DNA of 47,493 nucleotides from Hydrogenophaga sp. A37 (lineage in GTDB: Bacteria; Pseudomonadota; Gammaproteobacteria; Burkholderiales; Burkholderiaceae_C), in assembly GCF_002001205.1 (NCBI RefSeq), contig NZ_MUNZ01000193.1:1-47493 (forward strand), given 5' to 3'. Below, piece by piece: positions 8,128 through 15,407 of the stretch. Position 1 is the stretch's first letter, and each line of letters opens with the position of its first letter. A program made the translations under genes and the position numbers. Below the pieces are notes generated by a model. The model was not told the origin of the DNA and searched no databases. It saw only the letters and a program-made list of their open reading frames with translations.

Positions 8128-9068
8128 GGTGCCTCCCTCAGGCCGAAGTACACGTCCTCCAGCGAGGGCTCGTGGATCTGCAGATCGCTCAGCTCCGCGC
8201 TGGCCAGACAGGCCAGCACGCGCATCTTGTGTTCGCGGGGGCAACGCAGTTCCAGCAGGCCGGGTTCGCGCTGCTGCAGCGCGATCTCGGCGCCGGCCAG
8301 ATGCCCGGGCAGTTCGGTGGCCAGCGTCTGCAGCCAGGTCGGCGCGGCGCGCAGCTGGAAGACCAGGGGCATGCGCGAGCGCTCGCGCAGCGCCTGCACC
8401 GAGCCCTGCGCGCACACGCGGCCGTTGCTGAGCATGGCCAGGGCGTCGACGCGCTGCTGCAGTTCGGCCAGGATGTGCGAGCTGATGACCAGGGTCACGC
8501 CCTGCGAGCGCAGCAGGTCGAGCTGGTCGTAGAAGTCGCGGATCGCCGACGGGTCCAGGCCGGTGGTGGGTTCGTCGAGCAGCAGCAGTTGAGGGCTTCC
8601 CAGCAGGGCCTGGGCAAAACCCAGGCGCTGGCGCATGCCCTTGGAGTACTCGCGCACCGCGCGCCCGCCGGCCCGGGTCAGGCCGACACGGTCGAGCAGG
8701 GCTGCGCACTGCGTCTGCGGTGCGCCCTTGAGGCGCGCGAAGAAGCGCAGCGTCTCCAGCCCGGTGAGGTTGTCGTACAGCACCAGGTTCTCGGGCAGGT
8801 AGCCCAGGGCGCGCCGCGTGGTGCGGAAGTCGGGGCCGTTCACCGCGCAGCCGTTGACCTGGATGTGGCCCTGGCTGGGGGTGATGAGGCCGAGCACGAG
8901 CTTGAACAGCGTGCTCTTGCCGGCGCCGTTGTGGCCGATCAGGCCAAAGAGCTGGCCGCGCGGCACTTGCAGGCTCACGTTGTCCAGCGCCAGCAGCGGC
9001 GCACGCCGGCTGCCGTAGGGTTTGGTGACGCCCTCCAGGTGCAGGGCTTCAGCGGAAATACTTGTCAC
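8124..9068 (-). CDS. nosF: NosF ABC-transporter ATPase
   Basis: This is the cytoplasmic ATPase of NosDFY. It is 314 residues. Walker A is GHNGAGKST (45-53), the signature is YSKGMRQRLGFAQ, and Walker B with the D-loop is LLLLDEPTTGLDP, followed by the switch His in VISSHILAEL. The assigned start is GTG at 9068, 20 bases inside nosD. The C-terminal part after about 220 is the usual regulatory tail of the family. The overlap with both nosD and nosY places it inside one translational unit. Confidence 0.92.
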   Translation of the reverse strand: MTSISAEALHLEGVTKPYGSRRAPLLALDNVSLQVPRGQLFGLIGHNGAGKSTLFKLVLGLITPSQGHIQVNGCAVNGPDFRTTRRALGYLPENLVLYDNLTGLETLRFFARLKGAPQTQCAALLDRVGLTRAGGRAVREYSKGMRQRLGFAQALLGSPQLLLLDEPTTGLDPSAIRDFYDQLDLLRSQGVTLVISSHILAELQQRVDALAMLSNGRVCAQGSVQALRERSRMPLVFQLRAAPTWLQTLATELPGHLAGAEIALQQREPGLLELRCPREHKMRVLACLASAELSDLQIHEPSLEDVYFGLREAP

Positions 9069-10341
9069 GCCATGTGCTCCAGTGGGGGTGTTTCGGCGCC
9101 ATGGCCGGATGGGGGTCGATCACGCTGGGCACGCGCAGCACGGGGAACTGGTGCCCCAGCACGCGCAGGGCCTGCACGGCGGGGCTGCCCAGCAACAGTT
9201 GAATGGAAGGGTGGCGCCACTGCAGGCGGTCCACCAGGTCGTTGGCCTCGTAGGACAGGTCGCCAATGCCATTGCCGTCGCGGTCCCAGCCCAGGTAGTT
9301 GCTCCAGTAATTGCCCTGGCCGGGCGTGGGCTGGCCCCAGGGCTCGTCGCGCGCGCCGACGTAGCGCACCTGCTCCCGGTTGGCGATGAAGTCGTTGCCC
9401 ACCACCTGGTTGCGCGTGGACCCGGCCGAGAGGTGCACGCCCACGTGGTTGTCCACCACGAGGTTGTTGCGCAGGGTCACGTACTCCACGTCGTAGATGA
9501 AGAAGCCGCGGGCGTTGCCGGCCACCACGTTGTTCTCGATCACCGAGTCCTGCAGGGTGCGCAGCATGATGCCGTGGTCGGAGTTGCCCCAGGTGCGGTT
9601 GCGGCGCACCACCTGGTTGCGCACCTCCATCAGGGCCAGGCCGCCGCGGTTGTAGTAGCTGTCGTTGTCTTCCCACAGGTTGTGGTACGAGTTCATGTAG
9701 TGCGCGCCGTAGCGGCTGTGGTGCAGCCGGTTGCTGCGGAACTCGGCGTGGTGCGACACGTCGACGTACAGCGCGTCGCGCACGAAGCTGATGTCGTTGC
9801 CGGTGATGCGCGCGCCCTGCGTGTTGTAGAGCTGGATGCCGTTGCCGCGCTGCGAGGAGTTGAGGTCGCGCAGGCCGGTGATGCGGTTGTCTTCGATGCG
9901 CACCTCGTTGGCCTTTTCGATCCACAGGCCGAAGAGGTTGTAGGTCAGGTCGCAACGCCGCACCACGGCGCGGTGCGAACCGGGCTGCACGTAGATGCCC
10001 GCGTGCTGGCCCTTCAGGCTGGTGCCCGAGTCGCGCACGATCAGGCCTTCGATCAGCACATCGGGCGAGGCGACGCGGATGGTGTCGCCTCGCTGGCCGC
10101 CGCTGAGGGTGGGGCGGTTGATGCCCCGCAGCGTCAGGGGCTTGTCGATGCGCAGGTTCACGCTGTAGAAGCCGCGCGCCACTTCCACCACGTCGCCGGC
10201 GGTGGCCTGCGCCACGGTGGCCTGGATGTCGCCGCCCGGCTCCACCCGCCACACGGCGGACCACGCGGCGCACGCGGGCAGGGCCAGGCCCAGCAGCCAC
10301 ACGCAGGCCAGCCGTTGGCGCCAGGAGGCTGGGGTCTTCAC
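9049..10341 (-). CDS. nosD: NosD periplasmic copper-processing beta-helix protein
   Basis: NosD is the periplasmic partner of NosFY, needed to build the NosZ copper-sulfur centre. The start is GTG at 10341, overlapping the nosR stop (GTGA), giving 430 residues. The N-terminus MKTPASWRQRLACVWLLGLA is a signal peptide ending near CAAW. The rest is a right-handed beta-helix with repeated short turns, for example NEVRIEDNRITGL, NGIQLYNTQGARITGNDI, SVIENNVVAGNARGFFIYD and VTLRNNLVVDNHVGVHL. A conserved tail segment, GNYWSNYLGWDRDGNGIGD, follows. Length and order match NosD. Confidence 0.94.
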   Translation of the reverse strand: MKTPASWRQRLACVWLLGLALPACAAWSAVWRVEPGGDIQATVAQATAGDVVEVARGFYSVNLRIDKPLTLRGINRPTLSGGQRGDTIRVASPDVLIEGLIVRDSGTSLKGQHAGIYVQPGSHRAVVRRCDLTYNLFGLWIEKANEVRIEDNRITGLRDLNSSQRGNGIQLYNTQGARITGNDISFVRDALYVDVSHHAEFRSNRLHHSRYGAHYMNSYHNLWEDNDSYYNRGGLALMEVRNQVVRRNRTWGNSDHGIMLRTLQDSVIENNVVAGNARGFFIYDVEYVTLRNNLVVDNHVGVHLSAGSTRNQVVGNDFIANREQVRYVGARDEPWGQPTPGQGNYWSNYLGWDRDGNGIGDLSYEANDLVDRLQWRHPSIQLLLGSPAVQALRVLGHQFPVLRVPSVIDPHPAMAPKHPHWSTWRDKYFR

Positions 10342-12956
10342 GCCAGGTTCCCCAGGGTCTTGAGCGCGAGGAACAGCGTCGCGCCGATCAGCAGGTTCTT
10401 GAAGCCGACGTAGCTGAGCATGTCCATCCGGTTCGCCACGCGGTAGCGGACCTGCCACCACGGGCCGTCCTTCACATAGCGCTTGCCCGCCATGCGGATC
10501 AGCACCTCGTAAACACTCCAGCCGAACCACCAGCCGATGATGGCGCTGGCCGACAGCCGCCCGTCGGCCGCCAGCAGCCAGGCCACGCTCGCGGCCAGGG
10601 CCAGCGAGAGCCCGGCGAACTGCAGGGCGCGCTGGTGCTTCCAGCCGTCGCGGCTCCAAGGCCACAGGTGGTGTTGCACCTCTTGCCACAGGCCTTTGAG
10701 GCCCGTGGCTCTGCCGCCGGGCCACGGCTGGGCGGGCGCGGTGGGCATGCGCGGATCGGGGCCCCGCGCGGCCCGGGCGCTCACGGGCGAGACCGGTTCG
10801 ATGGGGAAAAAGTAGCCGTCGCGCCCGATGGGCGTGATGAGCAGGCCGTCGCGTTCGCGGCGCTTGCGCTCTTTGGCCAGCGGTGGGCAGCCTTTCTGGT
10901 CGGTGTAGAGCACCATGCAGTCCAGGCAGTGCAGGCACTCGCGGTGGTCGATGCGGCCATCGGCGTCGATCGCCTGCGCGCCGCAGCCCACGGCGCAGGC
11001 CTTGCAGCTGTTGCAGTCCTGCTTGCGCTGCAGGCCGAACCAGCGGAAGGTGCTGGGCATGGCCAGAGAAGCGCCCAGCGGGCAGATGTACTTGCAGTAG
11101 GGGCGTTCGATGAACAGCGACAGGCCCAGGATCGCCACCACGAACAGACCGTAGGGCCAACTGCGGTTCGTGAGGCCGACCAGGAAGGTGGTCTTGAACG
11201 GCTCCACCTCGGCCAGCACCTCGGCCAGTCCCATGGAGAACATGGACACCACCAGCAGGCCGAAGAAGAGGGCGTACTTCAGCCACTTGAGCCGGTCGTG
11301 CCAGACCTGCGGAACCTGGGTCTGGAAGCGCTTGAGGCCGATCACGCGACCCACCTTGTAGAGCGCTTCGGAGAGCGATCCGAAGGGGCACATCCAGCCG
11401 CAGAACAGCCCGCGCCCGAACACGAACACGGTGACGATGATGAAGACCCAGAAGACGAAGATGAACGGGTCCGACAGGAACAGCGACCAGGTCCACTGGA
11501 ACAGCAGGGCGTGGAACCAGGTCAGCACCTGGGTGATGGAGGGCTGTGCCATGAGACCGAAGCCAACGAAGCCGATGCTCAGCGCCCAGGCCGAGTATTT
11601 GAAGGCGTTGACCGGCCATTTGTTCTTGTGGGTCGAGCGCCGCGTGAGCTTGTCGCGCAGGGCATAGACCACGGCCACCGCCAGCAGCAGGGCGCTGAAG
11701 AGGCCGATCTCGATGGCGCGCGACTTCCAGATGCGCACCCAGGGCGCATCAGGCTCGGTGACCACCGGACGGCCGCCTTGCAGCATCTCGGGGGGCAGCC
11801 AGTACTTGGTCTCGAACACCGCGAAGCTGCGGTGCCCGGTGGCGCGGTCGACGCGGTTGCCCAGGAAGGCCAGCTTCCAGGGGTAGGCCGCCGAGAAGCT
11901 CTCGGAGCGGATCACGAAGATCGCCGACTCGGAATAGCGCGGCGCCCCCTCGGCTTCCAGCCCGTAGAGGTTGAACGAGTCCAGGTCGCGGAAGGTGAAG
12001 GCATCGGCGCCCTGCTTGACCTGGATGCGGTCGTAGATGCCACCGCGCACGAAGCCCGATCCCTTGAAGGATTCGATGCCGGCACTGCGCACCACGAACA
12101 GCGCCTGTTCGCTGTCTTTCAGTCGCGAGCGCAGCGCGGCGAAGCCCGATTTGCCGAGCAGGCTCTGGCCCACATCGGGGTGGTTGAGGTCACCGAACCA
12201 CAGCTCGATGAAGGGCTCGGCGCTGCGCTCCAGGCCCAACTGCTCGGGCATCACGCGCAGGCGCTGCACCGCGCCCAACTTCACCAGGTCTTCCCAGCGG
12301 TAGGGCCGGCCGCTGGTCACGAAACGTGCGGGGTCGCGGCGGGTGGGTTCGATGATGCCGACCTGGCGCGCCACGGCCGAGCCCGAGAGCTGCATCACCT
12401 GGTTCTGCGCGATCACCGTGACGGTGGCGCCGGAGATGGCGTCCAGGCCCAGGATGTTCTCGTCCGGGCGCGAAGGACCGACCTCGATCTGGTCGGTGAC
12501 CGACTTGCCGAGGTACTGGTTGTTGAAGTTGATCAGCGTGGACTCGGGAATGCCCAGCAGCAGGATGGGCTCGGAGTGCTTGAGCACCTTCACGCCGACA
12601 TAGCGGCCGCGCACGTCCATGCCGATCAGCGTGACCACCGGCTTGCCGGAATAGGCCGGGGTGTCGGTGATGTCGGTCGAGAGCATCACGTAGCCCAGCA
12701 GTGTCTTCTGGCCCGGCTGTTGCGGGTCGGCGTCGCCGTAGGCCTCCACATACGGGGGTTGGCCCATGCGCTGGGAAAAACGTTGGGCGCCCGGGAACAC
12801 GTCCGCGCAGGGCACGAGGGCGCACAGGTCGGGGTTGGTGGCCAGGTCGGCGGGCAGATGGGCCTCGTAGGCCTGTGCCTGGGCTTCGTTGCCGAGCGGG
12901 CTCAGCAACAGGGCGGCGGCGGTGAGCGCGGCCGAGAAAAGGCGTGCAATCGACAT
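10338..12956 (-). CDS. nosR: NosR flavo-Fe-S membrane protein with long C-terminal extension
   Basis: NosR is a membrane flavoprotein and polyferredoxin needed for expression and electron supply of NosZ. The start is ATG at 12956 (872 residues), followed by a signal segment to about 29. An in-frame upstream start at 13007 is less likely because it lies before the signal and inside the upstream hairpin. The periplasmic FMN domain carries DAISGAT, with Thr178 as the expected FMN attachment site. Membrane segments begin near 425. The cytoplasmic part has two CxxxCP motifs (CGWMCPFG and CKYICPLG) and the ferredoxin-type motifs CNSCKACAVGC and CLHCLDC. The first ~720 residues match the usual NosR length. 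The last ~152 residues form an extra region with at least two hydrophobic segments. Confidence 0.93.
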   Translation of the reverse strand: MSIARLFSAALTAAALLLSPLGNEAQAQAYEAHLPADLATNPDLCALVPCADVFPGAQRFSQRMGQPPYVEAYGDADPQQPGQKTLLGYVMLSTDITDTPAYSGKPVVTLIGMDVRGRYVGVKVLKHSEPILLLGIPESTLINFNNQYLGKSVTDQIEVGPSRPDENILGLDAISGATVTVIAQNQVMQLSGSAVARQVGIIEPTRRDPARFVTSGRPYRWEDLVKLGAVQRLRVMPEQLGLERSAEPFIELWFGDLNHPDVGQSLLGKSGFAALRSRLKDSEQALFVVRSAGIESFKGSGFVRGGIYDRIQVKQGADAFTFRDLDSFNLYGLEAEGAPRYSESAIFVIRSESFSAAYPWKLAFLGNRVDRATGHRSFAVFETKYWLPPEMLQGGRPVVTEPDAPWVRIWKSRAIEIGLFSALLLAVAVVYALRDKLTRRSTHKNKWPVNAFKYSAWALSIGFVGFGLMAQPSITQVLTWFHALLFQWTWSLFLSDPFIFVFWVFIIVTVFVFGRGLFCGWMCPFGSLSEALYKVGRVIGLKRFQTQVPQVWHDRLKWLKYALFFGLLVVSMFSMGLAEVLAEVEPFKTTFLVGLTNRSWPYGLFVVAILGLSLFIERPYCKYICPLGASLAMPSTFRWFGLQRKQDCNSCKACAVGCGAQAIDADGRIDHRECLHCLDCMVLYTDQKGCPPLAKERKRRERDGLLITPIGRDGYFFPIEPVSPVSARAARGPDPRMPTAPAQPWPGGRATGLKGLWQEVQHHLWPWSRDGWKHQRALQFAGLSLALAASVAWLLAADGRLSASAIIGWWFGWSVYEVLIRMAGKRYVKDGPWWQVRYRVANRMDMLSYVGFKNLLIGATLFLALKTLGNLA

Positions 12957-12976
12957 CGTTGGGGTCCGGGGGCAGA

Positions 12977-13012
12977 GTCCGATGCCAGCGCCACACGGCG
13001 CCGGCATCGGAC
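12977..13012 (-). promoter_or_regulatory. Long hairpin between nosZ and nosR
   Basis: GTCCGATGCC (12977-12986) pairs with GGCATCGGAC (13003-13012). Inside it GCGCC pairs with GGCGC around an ACAC loop, making a 16-step stem with one mismatch. There is no T-run on the downstream minus-strand side, so it is not a standard intrinsic terminator. A role in protecting the nosZ mRNA end or reducing read-through into nosR is inferred. Confidence 0.6.
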
Positions 13013-13055
13013 CCGGCTAAGCAGGCCCTCCCCAGAGGAGAGGGGTGCGGTGGGC

Positions 13056-14987
13056 TTACGCCTCCACGATCATTCGGGTGCGCATTTCCAGGTGCAGCGC
13101 GTGGCAGAAGTGCGTGCAGTAGCACCAGAACACGCCCACCTGGTCGGCGATGAACGTGACCGATGCCGTCTCCTGCGGATTGACGATGAAGTTCACGTTG
13201 TGATTGGGGATCGCGAACCCGTGCGTCAGGTCTTCGATCTTGTCGAGGTTGGTGAGGATCAGCGTGACCTCGTCGCCCTTCTTGAGCTTGAACTCGCGCA
13301 GGCTGAACGCCGGCGCCTGCGACGTCATCTTCACCGTGACCTTCTTGCCGTTGCGGAACACGCCGGACTCCTTCGGGTCCTTGATGGCCAGCGGAAACTC
13401 GTCGAGCGAATACACCTGCTTGGGCTGGAGCAGCTCGCGCTTGAAGATGATGAAGTCGTGCGGCTCGCCCCGCACCGGGTGGTCGGCCAGCAGCACCATC
13501 TTGTCGCCCGAGATGTCGATCAGCTGTTCGTTTTCGGCGTGCAGCGGACCCACCGGCAGGAAGCGGTCCTTGGAGAACTTGCAGCCCACGGCCAGGTACT
13601 TGCCGTCAGCGGCTTTCGTTTCGGACTGGCTGGCGTTCAGGTGGCCCGGCTGGTACTGCACATCGATGCGATCGACCACGTATTTGGCGGCCTTGTCGCC
13701 GGCGTGGAACTTGATCGCGGCCTCCACGTTCCATTTCACGACCTGGCTGTCGAGGAACAGCGTGGTGTAGGCGTTGCCACGGCCGTCAAAGGCGGTGTGC
13801 AGCGGGCCCAGGCCGATCTCGACTTCGGCCACGATGGTCGAATCCAGCTTTTCGAGCTTGCCATCGAACCAGTCGAGCACCTTGGCCAGCTCGATCACGG
13901 TGGCGGTGGGCGAGAGCTTGCCGGCGCAGATAAAGTACTTGCCGTCCGGGCTGGCGTTGACGCCGTGCGGGTTCTTGGGCACCGAGACGTAGGCGGTGAG
14001 CGCGGTCTTGGGGTCCTGGTTGGCGGTGTGCGTGCCATCGACCACCGGCACCTTGGAGCTGCCCACGGTCTTGAACTTGCCCGCCTTCACCGCCGCTTCG
14101 ATGCGGGCGATGTTGAAGAACAGGCAGGCATCGCGTTCGGACGACATCATGTCCTCGTACTTGACGCCCATCTCGATGTTGTACTGGTTGGTGGCCGCGA
14201 GCTTGCCGTCGTAGGACGTGGCGGTCAGGTCGCAGTTGCCGTCGATCAGCACCTGCCAGCGCACTTCCATGCTCTCGGCGTCCACGCAGGTGAACATCGA
14301 ACGGTACTGGGCGCCATCGTCCAGGCCGGCGTTGGGCAGCGGGATGGAGAACTCGGCGCCGCAGAACACCCGCGTGGTGTAGTTGATCGCCGGGTCCACC
14401 GGGTCGGCCTTGTCGGGGAAGATGCCGTGGAAGCCCTGGACGTTGGGCAGCTGCGTGATCTTGTCGCAGATGAAGTAGTCGAGGCGGATGCGTGCGATGC
14501 GGGCGTTGATCTTGTCGTTGATCCAGGCGTAGCGGCCGTCGTAGTTGCCGTCCTTGTAGGAGGCGTGGGTGTGGTGCGAGTCACCCACCGTGTAGCGCAG
14601 CGAGCCATCGGGCTTGGTGCCCATGATCTTCTTGGACTCGTTGGTGATGCCCCAGCCCACCAGCGCGTCGGGCACGAAGCAGGGAATGCGCATGAGTTCG
14701 CGACCCGAGGGCAGGCCGAGCACGCGCATGTCGCCGGTGTGGCCGCCGCTCCACAGACCGTAGTAGGTGTCGAGCTCACCGGGTTTGAGGTGCGTGGCGT
14801 TGGTGCCGGCGTGTGCGGCATCGGGGGCCGCGGCCGGTGCTGCGGCGGGGGCGTTGGCGGCACCCGACTCTTTCTCGGTGCAGGCCGCGGCGCCCAGTGT
14901 CAGGCCCGTCAGCGCGGCGGTGTTGAGGAAACGCCGGCGACCCCAAACGGTGGTGTCGTTGGCAGACAAGGTGCTGTCGTCTTTCAT
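13056..14987 (-). CDS. nosZ: Nitrous-oxide reductase, Tat-exported clade I type
   Basis: NosZ reduces N2O to N2 in the periplasm, the last step of denitrification. It is 643 residues. The N-terminus has the Tat motif GRRRFL (17-22) and a hydrophobic stretch ending GAAACTEKE, so it is of the Tat-dependent clade I kind. The seven-blade propeller holding CuZ shows DSHHTHASYKDGNYDGRY, GFHGIFPDKADP, NPHGVNASPDGKY, GLGPLHTAFDGRGNAYT and PVGPLHAENEQL, all carrying expected His ligands. The C-terminal cupredoxin domain ends in the CuA motif with C624, C628, H632 and M635. The residue at 626, between the cysteines, is His; Trp is found at the matching place in the structurally studied Pseudomonas enzyme. 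The start overlaps the stop of the small upstream gene. Confidence 0.97.
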   Translation of the reverse strand: MKDDSTLSANDTTVWGRRRFLNTAALTGLTLGAAACTEKESGAANAPAAAPAAAPDAAHAGTNATHLKPGELDTYYGLWSGGHTGDMRVLGLPSGRELMRIPCFVPDALVGWGITNESKKIMGTKPDGSLRYTVGDSHHTHASYKDGNYDGRYAWINDKINARIARIRLDYFICDKITQLPNVQGFHGIFPDKADPVDPAINYTTRVFCGAEFSIPLPNAGLDDGAQYRSMFTCVDAESMEVRWQVLIDGNCDLTATSYDGKLAATNQYNIEMGVKYEDMMSSERDACLFFNIARIEAAVKAGKFKTVGSSKVPVVDGTHTANQDPKTALTAYVSVPKNPHGVNASPDGKYFICAGKLSPTATVIELAKVLDWFDGKLEKLDSTIVAEVEIGLGPLHTAFDGRGNAYTTLFLDSQVVKWNVEAAIKFHAGDKAAKYVVDRIDVQYQPGHLNASQSETKAADGKYLAVGCKFSKDRFLPVGPLHAENEQLIDISGDKMVLLADHPVRGEPHDFIIFKRELLQPKQVYSLDEFPLAIKDPKESGVFRNGKKVTVKMTSQAPAFSLREFKLKKGDEVTLILTNLDKIEDLTHGFAIPNHNVNFIVNPQETASVTFIADQVGVFWCYCTHFCHALHLEMRTRMIVEA

Positions 14988-15262
14988 GTGTGAACCTCTT
15001 GGGTTTGGTTTTGGAAAGGGGGCGGGCCACGCGTGATGGTCGGCAGGGCGGCGGGCAGGCAGAGCCAGCAGACGGTGGTGTGCGTGGGCCCGGTGTCGGG
15101 GGTGTCATCGACCTGAACCCACTGGGTGCCGCTGCTGTTGCAGACCTCGGTCATGCCCTGGAGGGTCGGGATCGGCGATGAAAAAACGATTCCCCGAGCG
15201 AGCAGCAGGCAGAGCAGAACCCATCGCTGCACAGCGCGGGTGGGTCTCGGGAAATGCGTCAT
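14984..15262 (-). CDS. Small Cys-motif membrane or exported protein, DUF2946-like, first gene of the nos operon
   Basis: This 92-residue protein begins with a short basic segment and a hydrophobic stretch (about 13-28, WVLLCLLLARGIVFSS). The mature part has C41 in TEVCNSSGTQW and a second motif with His61, C65 and C68 (THTTVCWLCLP). This layout, a signal or anchor, then CS/CN-x-G and a late HxxxCxxC, resembles DUF2946-type small proteins often found near copper genes. Family assignment is by eye and uncertain. Its stop overlaps the nosZ start (ATGA), and the operon promoter elements lie just upstream, so it should be made together with NosZ. A copper-handling role is inferred from context only. 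Confidence 0.7.
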   Translation of the reverse strand: MTHFPRPTRAVQRWVLLCLLLARGIVFSSPIPTLQGMTEVCNSSGTQWVQVDDTPDTGPTHTTVCWLCLPAALPTITRGPPPFQNQTQEVHT

Positions 15263-15285
15263 GCGCGGACTATAGGTCCGATATG

Positions 15286-15302
15286 ATTCACGTGGAGTGA
15301 AT
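15286..15302 (-). promoter_or_regulatory. Candidate NsrR-type operator of the nos operon
   Basis: ATTCACGTGGAGTGAAT has half-sites ATTCAC/GTGAAT around a 5-bp centre. It shares the layout ATTCA-N7-TGAA with the palindrome at 6689-6705. It lies between an FNR-like box and the first gene. A -10-like TATAGT on the minus strand is at 15269-15274. The regulator is inferred from the neighbouring nsrR. Confidence 0.5.
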
Positions 15303-15314
15303 ATTTAAGTGCGT

Positions 15315-15328
15315 TTGACCTGCATCAA
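15315..15328 (-). promoter_or_regulatory. FNR/DNR-type box upstream of the nos operon
   Basis: TTGACCTGCATCAA on the plus strand matches the TTGAT-N4-ATCAA consensus at nine of ten fixed positions. It is about 53 bases upstream of the first nos-operon start codon. CRP/FNR-family activators (FNR, ANR, DNR, NNR) use such sites for low-oxygen or nitric-oxide control of denitrification genes. The remaining bases to 15407 show nothing else. Confidence 0.65.
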
Positions 15329-15407
15329 TGGAATGGTCTCTGGAACCCCGGCGGCGGTGTTCGCGCCGACGCATCGACCCGCGTTGCCGCCCCGTGGCCC
15401 CGCTGCG

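Noticed and set aside
10635..14993. A 1,452-codon open frame on the plus strand opposite nosR and nosZ
   Set aside because: It is the complement of well-supported nosR and nosZ, has strongly biased His/Ala/Val/Gly/Arg composition and no recognisable domain. Long antisense frames are expected in high-GC DNA.
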